Positions 17,668-27,006 of a stretch of DNA of 64,000 bases are shown here, in pieces; the first letter of the stretch is position 1; every line of letters begins with the position of its first letter. Source of the stretch: Salipaludibacillus agaradhaerens (GTDB taxonomy: Bacteria > Bacillota > Bacilli > Bacillales > Salisediminibacteriaceae). A program made the position numbers and the translations under genes. The notes under the pieces are model-generated. The model had not been told where the DNA came from and did not search any database. It was given only the letters and a program-made list of their open reading frames with translations. The stretch lies in the NCBI RefSeq assembly GCF_002019735.1, contig NZ_KV917378.1, forward strand, positions 3,312,869 through 3,376,868. The letters are read 5' to 3'.

Positions 17668-18615
17668 ATGGGAACGACAATTTCTACTGAAAAAGGAAAG
17701 CCCTTAGGTACACCGAACAGTCCGAGGAAGCGATCTAGCTTTCTGTACTCTAAAAAAGCCGCGCCTTATATTTTCGTATCACCTTTTATTCTTTCATTTT
17801 TATTTTTATTCCTCTATCCATTTATTAGCGCCATAAACATGAGTTTTCAAAGAGTGCTTCCTGGACAAGTAGAATATATCGGATTAAGGAACTATGAGAG
17901 AGTTTTAAATCCAACATTTTATACCGCACTACAAAATACAACGGTGTATGTTATTTTAACAGTCATTCTCTTGACCGTATTACCACTCATTTTTGCACTC
18001 TTTTTAAATAACCGTCTCATGAAAATGACGAACTTTTTCCGGGCGGCTATTTTTATTCCTGCTCTCACATCGGTCATAGTAGCCGGAACGATTTTTAGAA
18101 TGATATTTGGGGATTCTGATATGGCGATTGCAAACCAATTCCTCAGTTTCTTTGGATTTTCTCCAATTGAATGGCGATATGGAGCAGCCTCAGGTATGTT
18201 CCTGATGGTAGTTTTAGCCTCATGGCGCTGGATGGGAGTAAATATCCTTTATTTCCTTGCGGGATTGCAAAATGTAAATCATGACCTTTACGAAGCGGCA
18301 GATATTGACGGGGCGAACGTATGGCAGAAATTCAAACACGTCACCTTCCCTGCAATCAAACCAATTGTCATCTTCTTAACTACGATTACAACCATTAATG
18401 GGTTTAGAATGTTTGAAGAAAGTTTTGTTTTTTGGGAGACAAGTTCCCCTGGGAATATAGGTTTAACGGTTGTGGGCTATATTTATCAAGAAGGGATCCA
18501 ACGTAATGATATGGGTTTTGGAGCAGCAGTGGGAATCGTTCTGCTCTTAGTCATCTTTGTCGTTAGTGTTATACAATTATATTTAACAGGCGCATTTAAA
18601 AAGGGTGATTCATAA
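17668..18615 (+). CDS. ABC sugar transporter permease 1 (AraP-like)
   Basis: 315 residues with six predicted membrane helices and the inner-membrane permease loop (EAADIDGANVWQKFKHVTFP), the EAA motif that contacts the ATPase. It belongs to the carbohydrate-uptake-1 family (MalF type). The basic N-terminal extension (about 30 residues) precedes the first helix. ATG with AAAAAGGAGG upstream; an ATG five bases earlier at 17663 is out of frame. The stop overlaps the second permease start (TAATG). No cognate ATP-binding subunit lies nearby, so a shared MsmX-type ATPase elsewhere in the genome is likely. Confidence 0.88.
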   Translation: MGTTISTEKGKPLGTPNSPRKRSSFLYSKKAAPYIFVSPFILSFLFLFLYPFISAINMSFQRVLPGQVEYIGLRNYERVLNPTFYTALQNTTVYVILTVILLTVLPLIFALFLNNRLMKMTNFFRAAIFIPALTSVIVAGTIFRMIFGDSDMAIANQFLSFFGFSPIEWRYGAASGMFLMVVLASWRWMGVNILYFLAGLQNVNHDLYEAADIDGANVWQKFKHVTFPAIKPIVIFLTTITTINGFRMFEESFVFWETSSPGNIGLTVVGYIYQEGIQRNDMGFGAAVGIVLLLVIFVVSVIQLYLTGAFKKGDS

Positions 18616-19460
18616 TGGAAAAAACGCTGAAAGAAAAAATGATAACATGTCTGCTTGTAGGCTTATTTATATTAGTGGCATTTGTGGCGTTATTTCCGGT
18701 TATTTCACTGGTTGTGGCGTCGTTAAGCCCAGCATCCGATTTAATGAGATATGGGTTATCAGGAGAATTATTCTTTTCATCCTTTGATTTTCAAAATTTC
18801 CAGGCCATTTTTGGAACGGAAGGAAGTAGCTACTGGCAATGGTATTTGAATAGTATCATCATTTCCGCAGTTCTTATTGTTTTATCTTTGTTTTTCTCAT
18901 CACTGGTAGGGTATGCTCTTGCCGTATATGAATTTAAAGGTAAACGTTTTGTGTTTATTCTTGTTTTGCTAATTTTAATGATTCCTTTTGAAATTCTAAT
19001 GTTACCTCTTTTTCGAATGATGACAGCTTTTAGTTTAGTCGATTCTTATTTTGCAGTTATGCTGCCTTTAATTGTAGCGCCTATAGCGGTGTTCTTTTTT
19101 AGACAATATTCCGTTGGACTTCCAAAAGAATTAATGGAAGCTGCGAGAATTGATGGTTGTACGGAATATGGCATTTTCTTTAGAATTATGGCCCCCCTTA
19201 TGTTACCTTCTTTTGCGGCAATGGCTATTTTACAAGGCTTAACAAGCTGGAATAATTTCTTATGGCCGTTACTTGTGTTAAGGTCAAACGACATGTTTAC
19301 GTTACCTATTGGATTGGCCACATTGTTAACGCCTTATGGGAATAACTATCAAATTTTATTCGCAGGTTCAGTATTAAGCATTATTCCAATTATTATCTTG
19401 TTCCTCTTTTTCCAAAGGTTCTTTATTGCTGGATTAACGTCAGGTGGGGTGAAAGGATAA
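18615..19460 (+). CDS. ABC sugar transporter permease 2 (AraQ-like)
   Basis: 281 residues, six membrane helices and the EAA loop EAARIDGCTEYGIFFRIMAP, MalG type. Forms the transmembrane heterodimer with the preceding permease; the one-base overlap of stop and start supports coupled translation. Ends GLTSGGVKG, typical of this subfamily. It is followed by a DUF624 gene in the same transcript. Confidence 0.88.
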   Translation: MEKTLKEKMITCLLVGLFILVAFVALFPVISLVVASLSPASDLMRYGLSGELFFSSFDFQNFQAIFGTEGSSYWQWYLNSIIISAVLIVLSLFFSSLVGYALAVYEFKGKRFVFILVLLILMIPFEILMLPLFRMMTAFSLVDSYFAVMLPLIVAPIAVFFFRQYSVGLPKELMEAARIDGCTEYGIFFRIMAPLMLPSFAAMAILQGLTSWNNFLWPLLVLRSNDMFTLPIGLATLLTPYGNNYQILFAGSVLSIIPIIILFLFFQRFFIAGLTSGGVKG

Positions 19461-19505
19461 AAAGGAACTCAATTCCCATGAAATGATGGAAGGGTGATAC
19501 GCCTA

Positions 19506-20141
19506 GTGATAGAGAATATGAATCGCTTTTTTCGATTAGTAACACGGTTTGCCATGCTAAATGCATTATGGATTGGATTTACCGTGTTAGGTTTGGGAGT
19601 ATTCGGATTATTCCCGGCGACTGTGTCATTATTTTCCATTTCCAGAAAGTGGATTCAAGGGAACGAGGAGTTGCCGCTTTTTAAGTCTTTTGTAGCTTAT
19701 TTCAAGAGTGTTTTTGTAAAAGCGAATCTTGTTGGTTGGCTGGCTGGTGGTATTGGGGCTGTGCTTTATTTAAATTATCGTTTAATTAGACAGGCTGGGG
19801 CGGATGTTCCACTTCTCGTTACAGTGTCATTTATTATCATCGTTATTTTCTTCATGTTAATGGGAGTCTCAGCCTTCCCTGTTTCAGTTCACTTTACTGG
19901 GGGATTGATTGAGCTATTTAAAAAGACTGCTATGTTTGTATTTGGCCGGTTCCACATCGCGTGTCTTTTTGTCATGATCGTTTGGGGGGCTATTCATTTC
20001 TCATTAGCATTTCCTCCAATTATTTTGTTTTTTTCTGGAAGTGTTGTTTCCTATCTTATCATGTGGTTTTTTATACGAACTTTACACAAGTTAGAAAAAA
20101 GCTATGAGGAGCAGACTGTCTCCCGTGTGATTAAAGAATGA
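19506..20141 (+). CDS. DUF624 (YesL-type) membrane protein
   Basis: About 211 residues with five predicted membrane helices. The N-terminal pattern MNRFFRLVTRFAMLNALWI...LGVFGLFPATVSLF is typical of DUF624 proteins, which occur in Bacillus sugar-oligomer ABC operons (YesL beside yesOPQ). The function is unknown. Three in-frame starts exist (GTG 19494, GTG 19506, ATG 19518); 19506 is chosen because GGTGAT at 19493-19498 is correctly spaced. It lies 45 bases after the permease gene with no terminator between, so it is probably part of the transport operon. Confidence 0.8.
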   Translation: MIENMNRFFRLVTRFAMLNALWIGFTVLGLGVFGLFPATVSLFSISRKWIQGNEELPLFKSFVAYFKSVFVKANLVGWLAGGIGAVLYLNYRLIRQAGADVPLLVTVSFIIIVIFFMLMGVSAFPVSVHFTGGLIELFKKTAMFVFGRFHIACLFVMIVWGAIHFSLAFPPIILFFSGSVVSYLIMWFFIRTLHKLEKSYEEQTVSRVIKE

Positions 20142-20271
20142 GCATAACGTGTTAGTGTTCCTAAGATTGTGATTTTTCACCTTAAAGTTGCCTGACATAT
20201 ATGGGACTGTTGTTCATTGCTAAAGGGAATTTAAGGATTCAAGTGTGATTACCTTAAGAACGTGATACAAT

Positions 20272-20287
20272 AGTCGTACGTATATGT
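20272..20287. promoter_or_regulatory. AraR-type operator upstream of araR
   Basis: AGTCGTACGTATATGT centred on TACGTA, 16 bases before the araR start. It is consistent with autorepression as known for B. subtilis araR. Confidence 0.65.
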
Positions 20288-20303
20288 CAGACGAGCGAGG
20301 TGG

Positions 20304-21428
20304 ATGATGGAAACAAAATATAACTTTGTAAAAAATAAAATTAAATCACAGATACTTCAAGGATTTATTCAACCTCATCAAAAGGTAGGATCGGAAACAG
20401 AATTGATGAAGGAATATGAAGTGAGTCGCCACACGGTGAGAAAAGCGATTGATGAACTAGTCAATGACGGCTGGATTTATAAAAAGCAAGGTGCAGGAAC
20501 ATTTTGCGCTGATCGTTCAGCTTTAAAAAGTGGCACTGCGAGCCAACAAACGAAAAATATAGCGGTTATAACAACGTATTTTTCGGATTACATTTTTCCG
20601 TCAATAATTCGTGGCATCGAAGGATATTTAAGTAAAAATGGGTATCAAGTGACATTGTTTAGTACGAACAATAATATTGAGCAAGAGCGTCGATGTCTTG
20701 AAGCGGTTTTACAACAAGGATTTGACGGTCTCATTGTGGAGCCAACGAAAAGTGCGCTTCCCAATCCGAATATTAACTATTATCTGAATTTAGAACGAAC
20801 AGGTATCCCATACGTCATGATAAATGCCTATTATGAAGAATTAGAGCCTACTCATCTGATTATGAATGATGTTGAAGGTGGAAGAATACAGACACGTCAT
20901 GTATTGGATCTTGGTCACCAATACGTTCTAGGCTTCTTTAAAAATGATGATATTCAAGGGACGAAGCGTATGAAAGGTTTTATTAAAGCTCATCGTGAAA
21001 GTGGCATTCCTTTAAGTCCTAAAAATATTATCACTTATACAACAGAAACAAAAGAAACTGTGCCGGTAGAAGAGCTGAGACAGCATTTGACAAACACGTC
21101 AGAGTTACCTACTGCTATTGTATGTTACAATGACCAGCTTGCATTAATGCTTTTGGACGTAATAAGAGACATGAAGTTGTCTGTCCCTGAAGATATCTCT
21201 GTAGTTGGCTACGATGATTCATTTCTATCGGTGGCTTCAGAAGTTAAACTGACAACAGTGAAACATCCAAAAGAAGAAATGGGAAAAGAAGCAGGACGAA
21301 GAATATACAACTTTATTGAGCAAAAGCTGGCGCCTTCTCGTCATTTTGAAATGACCCCTGTTGTTTATGAACCAAAAATAATGATTAGAAATTCAACACA
21401 AGGGCTAGGTGTAAAAGAAATAAATTAA
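20304..21428 (+). CDS. araR: AraR-type transcriptional repressor (GntR DNA-binding, LacI effector domain)
   Basis: 374 residues. N-terminal winged helix of the GntR family (residues about 5-70: GSETELMKEYEVSRHTVRKA, GWIYKKQGAGTF) joined to a periplasmic-binding-like effector domain of the LacI/GalR type (about 85-360: IAVITTYFSDYIFPSIIRGI, GFDGLIVEPTKS, TAIVCYNDQLALMLLDVI, VPEDISVVGYDDS). This chimera is the signature of AraR, which represses arabinose and arabinan genes and releases DNA on binding L-arabinose. Matching palindromes stand before both transporter operons, the endo-arabinanase gene and araR itself. Start could be ATG 20304 or 20307, with GAGGTGG upstream. A terminator closes the gene. 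Confidence 0.9.
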   Translation: MMETKYNFVKNKIKSQILQGFIQPHQKVGSETELMKEYEVSRHTVRKAIDELVNDGWIYKKQGAGTFCADRSALKSGTASQQTKNIAVITTYFSDYIFPSIIRGIEGYLSKNGYQVTLFSTNNNIEQERRCLEAVLQQGFDGLIVEPTKSALPNPNINYYLNLERTGIPYVMINAYYEELEPTHLIMNDVEGGRIQTRHVLDLGHQYVLGFFKNDDIQGTKRMKGFIKAHRESGIPLSPKNIITYTTETKETVPVEELRQHLTNTSELPTAIVCYNDQLALMLLDVIRDMKLSVPEDISVVGYDDSFLSVASEVKLTTVKHPKEEMGKEAGRRIYNFIEQKLAPSRHFEMTPVVYEPKIMIRNSTQGLGVKEIN

Positions 21429-21448
21429 ATAAGTCTACGACTAGGTAT

Positions 21449-21487
21449 AAAAACGAACGCTCTCTCCATCTATGCGTTCGTTTTTTT
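21449..21487 (+). terminator. Terminator after araR
   Basis: AAACGAACGC / GCGTTCG stem followed by TTTTTTT. Confidence 0.85.
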
Positions 21488-21488
21488 A

Positions 21489-21650
21489 ATCACAGATAAG
21501 CGTCCGTAAACCTCCCGGCTCAAAATAGAGAGGAAAAGTAACTTTATCTATATAGGTGGGAGATAACGGACGCTAATGTCCTGATTCACTCAATTTTCAA
21601 TCAATAGGAACGGTGTGAAAACGTCCACTGATTGAAGCTTCGTTTTATAT
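21489..21650. repeat. Two-hairpin intergenic repeat, copy B (full length)
   Basis: Reference-quality copy. The first hairpin is made by GCGTCCGT (21500-21507) and ACGGACGC (21566-21573), with an inner CTCCC/GGGAG pairing. CAAAATAGAGAGG lies in its loop. The CTAATGTCCTGATTCACTCA block follows, then a weaker second hairpin ending CTGATTGAAGCTTCGTTTTAT. Confidence 0.8.
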
Positions 21651-21940
21651 GTATCCCATTGATTGAACTAAAACACACACGTTTAAATTGGGCACTTCGC
21701 ACTTTTACGTTTTTCTAGCAAATGGTGCAAATAAAAAAACGATCTTAAAAACACATCATCAAATTTCTTCACATTAATACGTCAACTATCACCTCGCTGC
21801 TCCATCATAAAGAATGAAAGTGTAAGAAATTTCATAACTGTGGAAGGTTATTTAATCCGTAAATAGTGAAGAAGAACAAAATCTGTATCGCACTATATAA
21901 TTCATTAGTACTAATTAAAGTTTTGAAATAAAAATAGTCA

Positions 21941-21956
21941 AATCATACGTACAATT
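21941..21956. promoter_or_regulatory. AraR-type operator of the endo-arabinanase gene
   Basis: AATCATACGTACAATT, a near-perfect palindrome, lies immediately upstream of a TATAAT box (21961-21966), so repression by occluding polymerase is likely. TGAAAGCCTTTACA at 21973-21986 resembles a cre site with one core mismatch. The rest of 21651-21940 shows nothing clear. Confidence 0.7.
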
Positions 21957-22009
21957 AATGTATAATATATTATGAAAGCCTTTACAAAAATATGAAGGGA
22001 GAGAGAGTT

Positions 22010-23074
22010 ATGAAGATTACGAACGGTTATTTGTGGCTTGCGTGTATCGCAATTGTCGTAACAGGTGTCCTTCTATTTAATGGAGCATCATTCGCTGATA
22101 GAAATGCGAGCGAACAGCAGAATAAACAAGTGAATCCCCCAACTGGTAAGCTTGATATGATCGGTGATATTGGGGACTATATCCCTGGTGAAGTTGATGA
22201 CCCTGTACACGACCCTGCTTTACTTCGCACGGATGACGCTTATTATGTGTTCTCCACAGGTATCCTGAGAAATGTCAATGACCCAGGAGGTATTTATGTA
22301 CGGAAATCAGAAGGGACACTTGAAGGACCGTGGGAAGCAATCGGAGAAATTCCGGTTCCTGATTGGATAACAGGGTATAACTCTGAACATCTCTGGGCAC
22401 CTCAAGTCATTGAATATGATAACACGTATTACTTATATTATGCCGTTTCCTCTTTCGGTTCAAATCGATCGGCGATAGGTGTATTAAGTTCTCAAACCCC
22501 CCATGACCTTAATAGTTGGGTGGACCACGGCCCCATTGTGACATCAGAACCAGGGGTAACGGATTACAATGCAATTGATCCTCATGTGTTTGAAGCTGAC
22601 GGCTCTCTTTGGATTGTATATGGCTCGCATTTTAGTGGAATAAAGCTTCAAGAAATGGATAATCCCACTGCTGTGGCAGGTGAGGTTGTAACGTTACAAA
22701 ACAGACCGTCTGTTCAACACAACCCTGTTGAAGCACCTACAATAATAGAAAAAGAGGGCTATTACTATTTATTTACCTCATGGGACCAATGTTGTGCAGG
22801 GACGGATAGTACGTACAAAATAGCTGTAGGGCGTTCAGAGTCGGTAACAGGACCATACGTAGATCAACAAGGGCAGCCTCTTACTCATGGTGGAGGTACA
22901 GTCATTTTAGAGTCAGAAGGGAATCAAATTGGTCCAGGAGGCCAAGATATTTTACAAGTGTATGGGCACGACTATTTAATTCATCATTACTACGATGGGG
23001 ATGCAGATGGCGTCATCCGTATGCAAATTAGAACCCTTAACTGGGAAGACCATTGGCCAACCGTTGATAGATGA
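22010..23074 (+). CDS. Secreted arabinan endo-1,5-alpha-L-arabinanase, GH43
   Basis: 354 residues. An N-terminal signal peptide or anchor (hydrophobic 7-27, then ASFADRNAS) precedes a five-bladed propeller. GH43 catalytic positions are visible: the general base Asp in VHDPALL, the pKa-tuning Asp in NAIDPHVF, and the general acid Glu in PVEAPTII. SEHLWAPQVIEYDNTYYLYY and the metal-site region GGQDILQVYGHDYLIHHYYDG fit endo-arabinanases (AbnA). It cleaves the backbone of plant arabinan outside the cell, making oligomers for the neighbouring importers. An upstream in-frame ATG at 21992 would add six residues, but 22010 has GGGAGAGAG correctly placed. AraR-type operator upstream. Confidence 0.9.
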   Translation: MKITNGYLWLACIAIVVTGVLLFNGASFADRNASEQQNKQVNPPTGKLDMIGDIGDYIPGEVDDPVHDPALLRTDDAYYVFSTGILRNVNDPGGIYVRKSEGTLEGPWEAIGEIPVPDWITGYNSEHLWAPQVIEYDNTYYLYYAVSSFGSNRSAIGVLSSQTPHDLNSWVDHGPIVTSEPGVTDYNAIDPHVFEADGSLWIVYGSHFSGIKLQEMDNPTAVAGEVVTLQNRPSVQHNPVEAPTIIEKEGYYYLFTSWDQCCAGTDSTYKIAVGRSESVTGPYVDQQGQPLTHGGGTVILESEGNQIGPGGQDILQVYGHDYLIHHYYDGDADGVIRMQIRTLNWEDHWPTVDR

Positions 23075-23109
23075 CGCCTTCAATGCGATATTGATATAAA
23101 GGGTAATCA

Positions 23110-23154
23110 AAAAGCCTGACAGAGAAAAAGAACTTCCCCTCTGTCAGGCTTTTA
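23110..23154. terminator. Bidirectional terminator between convergent genes
   Basis: AAAGCCTGACAGAG / CTCTGTCAGGCTTTT stem with A-rich and T-rich flanks, serving the arabinanase gene on the plus strand and the LytR-type gene on the minus strand. Confidence 0.85.
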
Positions 23155-23159
23155 CTATA

Positions 23160-24164
23160 TTAATGACCGATCGTAGCTTGAGTGTCTAGATGTGAAATCT
23201 CAAGATGCTGTTGTAGCGTTTGAGAAACTTCTTGTACAGAATCTTCATGAAGACTGAAATAATAAATGCCCTCTAACATCATATTATCGCCGTCTAAGCT
23301 TAGTTGGTCAATGTTATCTAATTCACTGGCATAAGAATGCATACTAACTAAATTACCAAAGCCAAGGTTGGTACGTAAATTGTTCCCAAGGCTCTCCATA
23401 AGAGAATTGAAGTTAGTGATTGTTTTAAAGTTAGCCGATTGTTTTATAACGGCTTCAATAATATCTTTTTGCCGATCCCCTCGACCTAAATCCCCTCGAG
23501 GATCATCTTTGCGCATTCTTGCATAAGCAAGAGCTTCTTCACCATTTAATGTTTGTAAACCTTCATCAATTTCAATCGTGCCGTAAGTAGCGTTATCCGT
23601 ATCACTAATCGGCATTGGCACATCAACTTCGACACCACCTATTGTATCGACAATTTCCATGAAGGCTGTGAAATTTAAAGAGACGACGTAATCGACAGGA
23701 ACATTTAATAAATGTTCGACCGTGTCGACAGTCATATCAACCCCACCAAAAGCGTGGGCATGATTAATTTTATCCATCGGTTCTCGACCGATTATGTTCA
23801 CATAAGAGTCACGAGGAATGTTAACCATCTTGATCGTTTTGTCATCTGGATTAAAAGTAGCTAATATCATGGCATCGGTTAAACCTGATAAATCGGCCTC
23901 TCTCGTATCTAAACCGAGAAACAGGATAGATATAGGGTCTTCTACTGGATCAACAACAGAGTCTCTAAAGGCAGATTTTTCACCACGATTTAACTCTTCT
24001 TGGGCATCATTGGTCACACTAGAAACTTGAAAAATCATGTACCCAAGCACACTGCCGCCTGCTATAACTAAAAATACCATTGTAAGTAAAACATATCTCA
24101 TCAATCTGCGAAAGGGGCTTCTTCTTTTTTGACTAGGACGTCTGGAACGTTGTAATTCTGACAT
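23160..24164 (-). CDS. LytR-CpsA-Psr (LCP) family wall-polymer ligase, copy 1
   Basis: 334 residues. Short basic cytoplasmic N-terminus (RRPSQKRRSPFRR), one membrane helix (about 24-46), then the extracellular LCP catalytic domain: SILFLGLDTREADLSGLTDA, the conserved Arg-Asp in VNIPRDSYV, INHAHAFGG, and the late ARMRKDDPRGDLGRGDRQ block. LCP enzymes transfer undecaprenyl-linked teichoic acid, teichuronic acid or capsule polymers to peptidoglycan. Three paralogues occur in this window. The AAGGAGTGA ribosome site is well placed. It is convergent with the arabinanase gene and divergent from a wall amidase gene. Confidence 0.9.
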   Translation of the reverse strand: MSELQRSRRPSQKRRSPFRRLMRYVLLTMVFLVIAGGSVLGYMIFQVSSVTNDAQEELNRGEKSAFRDSVVDPVEDPISILFLGLDTREADLSGLTDAMILATFNPDDKTIKMVNIPRDSYVNIIGREPMDKINHAHAFGGVDMTVDTVEHLLNVPVDYVVSLNFTAFMEIVDTIGGVEVDVPMPISDTDNATYGTIEIDEGLQTLNGEEALAYARMRKDDPRGDLGRGDRQKDIIEAVIKQSANFKTITNFNSLMESLGNNLRTNLGFGNLVSMHSYASELDNIDQLSLDGDNMMLEGIYYFSLHEDSVQEVSQTLQQHLEISHLDTQATIGH

Positions 24165-24603
24165 TGTCTTGTCACTCCTTAATAATCTTTATGATTGTAT
24201 AGCAGGTGTTATGATATCTTTGAATACTAGTCTTTTATTGAAAATCTATCATTTAATGACCTATTTTTAAAATATGAAGTTTATATAAATCGCACCTCGG
24301 GAAGCGAATACTATTCTTCATAGTGAATGGTAGGTTGAAAAGACACCATTCTCTATTATATCATGACTATTGACCCAAAATGCGACATTATTATAGTCGG
24401 TAAAAGCAAATAAAAGTTACAACGAAATTCTCATTTTTCGAGAAAATACGACAAATGAGTCAATAGACTATGTACACATAAAATAAACTACTATAGAGTG
24501 AAATGTATTGATAATTTATATATTAATGAGATTAATAGAGATCAATGGATGAAATGTGTGGTCATGACAAGCAAGCATATAAGACTAGCTACGAGGAGGT
24601 TAA
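24165..24603. other. Divergent intergenic region between LCP and amidase genes
   Basis: About 440 bases without an ORF. AT-rich, so promoters for both directions are expected. A possible plus-strand TTGAAA-N17-TATATC at 24335-24363 is weak. No repeat-family copy is seen here. Confidence 0.4.
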
Positions 24604-25917
24604 ATGGTGCAAAAAATAAGTCTGATAGTTTTATCTTTACTCATTTTAGTGGGACTATATAGTCAACTAAGTAATAACGTTGGCTATGCAGATGCAGCGG
24701 AGGCAATGATGGAAGGTGAGGTGGCGGTTTCTTCGTTGATTATTCGAGAGGAGCCCTCAGAGGGTGCTGAATCACTTGGCGGTTACCATCAAGGTGACAA
24801 GGTTACCATCTATGGCACTTCAGGAGACTGGTATCAAGTGAAACATAGTAGTGGATGGGGGTATGTTCACAGTGCATACATAAATGTTATTAATGGGAGT
24901 GCCTCAGCTGAGACTAAAATTGGGAAAGTCTCAGTTGACAATTTACATGTGAGAGACTCTGCCTCTATAGAAGGACAAATTATTAGTCATTTAAGTAGAG
25001 GGACGTTGATTGAATTAGGGACTTTCTCAAATGGCTGGTATCAAGTGAGTATCGGTACAACGAGAGGATACATTGACGGCTCTTATATTGAGCTTCAAGA
25101 TGACTCTTCTAATAAAGGAGGAAGTGTCCCTGATTCCACTTCAAACGAGGCTGAACCGCTCGGGAGCGGAAAAGTGACAGCAACAAGTTTAAATGTTAGA
25201 TCGTCAGCATCCACGGAGGCCGACATTATTGATAGTCTATCTAGAGGGACGACGATTGAGTTGCTTAGTGAATCAAACGGTTGGTATGAGGTTGAAACCG
25301 AAAAAGGGAACGGATACATCCATGGCTCTTATGTGAGTACAACGTCTTTAAGCAGCAGTGGAAACACGGCTGATGGTCAGTTAGAGGGTAAAACGATCTT
25401 CGTGGATGCGGGGCATGGAGGAAGTGATCCAGGTGCAATCGTCGATGATATTAGTGAGAAAGATATTGCTCTTGATGTGAGTTTGAAACTACAAAATGCA
25501 TTGGAAAATGAGGGAGCTACTGTTGTCATGAGCAGGACGGAGGATTCTTATATAGAGGTTGGCGAACGAGCAGACATGGCCAACACGTCTGGAGCTGATT
25601 TATTTATTAGTGTTCACGCCAATGCTTTTACATCCTCTTCAGTTAATGGTTCTGAAGTCTTTTACAGTAGCCAGACACATGCTGATAATAGTCGTCAATT
25701 TGCTCAAGCTATCCAATCTCAACTTGTTAATGGATTAAATAGAGCAGATCGTGGCGTCGTTGATCGCAACCTCACAGTCATAACCGAATTAGATATGCCT
25801 GGCATTTTAATTGAACCAGGTTTTATGTCAAATGACTCTGATTTAGACATGCTATTGAATCAACAAGATGAGTTGGTAGCACATATTGTTAAAGGATTTA
25901 AAGATTATTCTAATTAA
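24604..25917 (+). CDS. N-acetylmuramoyl-L-alanine amidase with three SH3 domains
   Basis: 437 residues. Signal peptide (1-31, ending NNVGYADA). Three bacterial SH3 wall-binding domains at about 38-92, 102-158 and 190-245; the second and third share the pattern VRxSASxExxIIxxLSRGTxIEL. The catalytic amidase_3 domain is at about 262-437. Zn ligands and catalytic Glu are visible in FVDAGHGGSDPGA, SEKDIALDV, FISVHANAF and ILIEPGFMSN. It cleaves the bond between muramic acid and the stem peptide; with three SH3 domains it is likely to act in cell separation or wall turnover. Preceded by GAGGAGG; ended by a terminator, so monocistronic. Confidence 0.92.
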   Translation: MVQKISLIVLSLLILVGLYSQLSNNVGYADAAEAMMEGEVAVSSLIIREEPSEGAESLGGYHQGDKVTIYGTSGDWYQVKHSSGWGYVHSAYINVINGSASAETKIGKVSVDNLHVRDSASIEGQIISHLSRGTLIELGTFSNGWYQVSIGTTRGYIDGSYIELQDDSSNKGGSVPDSTSNEAEPLGSGKVTATSLNVRSSASTEADIIDSLSRGTTIELLSESNGWYEVETEKGNGYIHGSYVSTTSLSSSGNTADGQLEGKTIFVDAGHGGSDPGAIVDDISEKDIALDVSLKLQNALENEGATVVMSRTEDSYIEVGERADMANTSGADLFISVHANAFTSSSVNGSEVFYSSQTHADNSRQFAQAIQSQLVNGLNRADRGVVDRNLTVITELDMPGILIEPGFMSNDSDLDMLLNQQDELVAHIVKGFKDYSN

Positions 25918-25931
25918 TATATGAAACAATG

Positions 25932-25962
25932 AAACTGTCAGGCGGATGCTTGACAGTTTTTT
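25932..25962 (+). terminator. Terminator after the amidase gene
   Basis: AAACTGTCA / TGACAGTTTTTT stem-loop directly after the stop codon. Confidence 0.85.
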
Positions 25963-26307
25963 GTGCATGTCTTACTTATTGTAGGTGGCCAAGAGTTCAA
26001 GCCAATGTAAATATTTGAAGAAGAAAATGGAGGTTATCCATTATATGTGCCGTTGGGCATGTGACACCATATGAGTAACGTCTACATATTTTTTCTAAAG
26101 TGGAGGAGAGTTATTTATTATGTCTGTAACAATGTTGAAAAGGCTCGAACTGGGTACTTTTATCCCTCTTAATATCTTGTAACTTGTGAAAAAAGCCTTA
26201 ATTTCTTTCACGAGCCTATTAATATATACGTTTTATCTCGTTCGCTTCGTTATACTATAAACTGCTAAAGCAGGAAATGATGACATAAAAAGAGGTGAGA
26301 AGGCCAA
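25963..26307. other. Intergenic region upstream of effector module 1
   Basis: About 345 bases with no credible ORF. Only the ribosome site of the following lipoprotein gene (AGAGGTGAGAAGG) can be recognised. Confidence 0.4.
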
Positions 26308-27006
26308 TTGAAGAAACAACTATTTTTTATTATGACAGCGACAGCAATGCTGATAGTAGGAGGGTGTGCAATGGGATCACATAATGAAAATGCTAAGCCA
26401 GGCGAAGTAGATGCCAGTAAGTGGCCAGAGATAGAAGCTTTTGAAGATGATTTCACCCGTTCTTTTATCCAATCTATTGAGGAAACGTCACCGGGGTATT
26501 ATCCATTTTTATCAGGAACTGGTAAGTATCAAATGGATTTCCCTGGAGATGCGATAATATTTGGAGATAAAGACAATAAAATTACAAGTGACCATACTTA
26601 TATTTTACAAAAGGATGAATATGAGTATTTAAGATTTTATAAAGAAGCGCAGGAATATGATGTTTCTGTTATTGTACGTTATTATTCTTTTTTAGGAAAT
26701 GAAGGAATTGATCTAACTCTTGAGAGAGTTGCTAAGAGGGTTGAGAAAGATCTTACGTTTGAAGAATTCCCTAGTGAGTCGCAATCTTTGTATATAGCTC
26801 CATTTAATTATGGTGATGGGAATGATGGGTATTTGGGAGTAATACAAAATCTTGAGGAAGCTGGTAACATTCAAGTATATTACGATATTCAATGTAAACC
26901 TGGAATTAAAAGTTGTGAAGAACTTTTAGTGGATCAGAAAGAAGAAGTTTACAAATGGTTGGAAACTATTGAATTTATAAAAGAATCGGTAGGAAGTGAG
27001 AATTAA
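26308..27006 (+). CDS. Lipoprotein, putative immunity protein of T7SS lipase module 1
   Basis: 232 residues; TTG start after AGAGGTGAGAAGG. Signal peptide with lipobox IVGGCAMG, so anchored to the outer face of the membrane. It shares with the two lipoproteins at 56 and 57 kb the pattern F-x-D-x-F-T...Q-S...E-T...G-Y-Y-x-F-x-S-G-T-G-x-Y...F-P, and also lies directly before a lipase-like gene. In Staphylococcus aureus the T7SS lipase effector TslA is neutralised by a lipoprotein, TilA, encoded beside it; the same role is inferred here. Two late Cys residues (CKPGIKSCEE) may form a disulfide, and equivalent Cys pairs occur in both other copies. The fold is not recognised from sequence. Confidence 0.65.
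   Translation: MKKQLFFIMTATAMLIVGGCAMGSHNENAKPGEVDASKWPEIEAFEDDFTRSFIQSIEETSPGYYPFLSGTGKYQMDFPGDAIIFGDKDNKITSDHTYILQKDEYEYLRFYKEAQEYDVSVIVRYYSFLGNEGIDLTLERVAKRVEKDLTFEEFPSESQSLYIAPFNYGDGNDGYLGVIQNLEEAGNIQVYYDIQCKPGIKSCEELLVDQKEEVYKWLETIEFIKESVGSEN

Noticed and set aside
21500..21573. The repeat hairpin as a riboswitch or terminator belonging to the adjacent gene
   Set aside because: The same sequence occurs in many unrelated intergenic regions and orientations relative to genes, so it is a dispersed repeat rather than a gene-specific control element.
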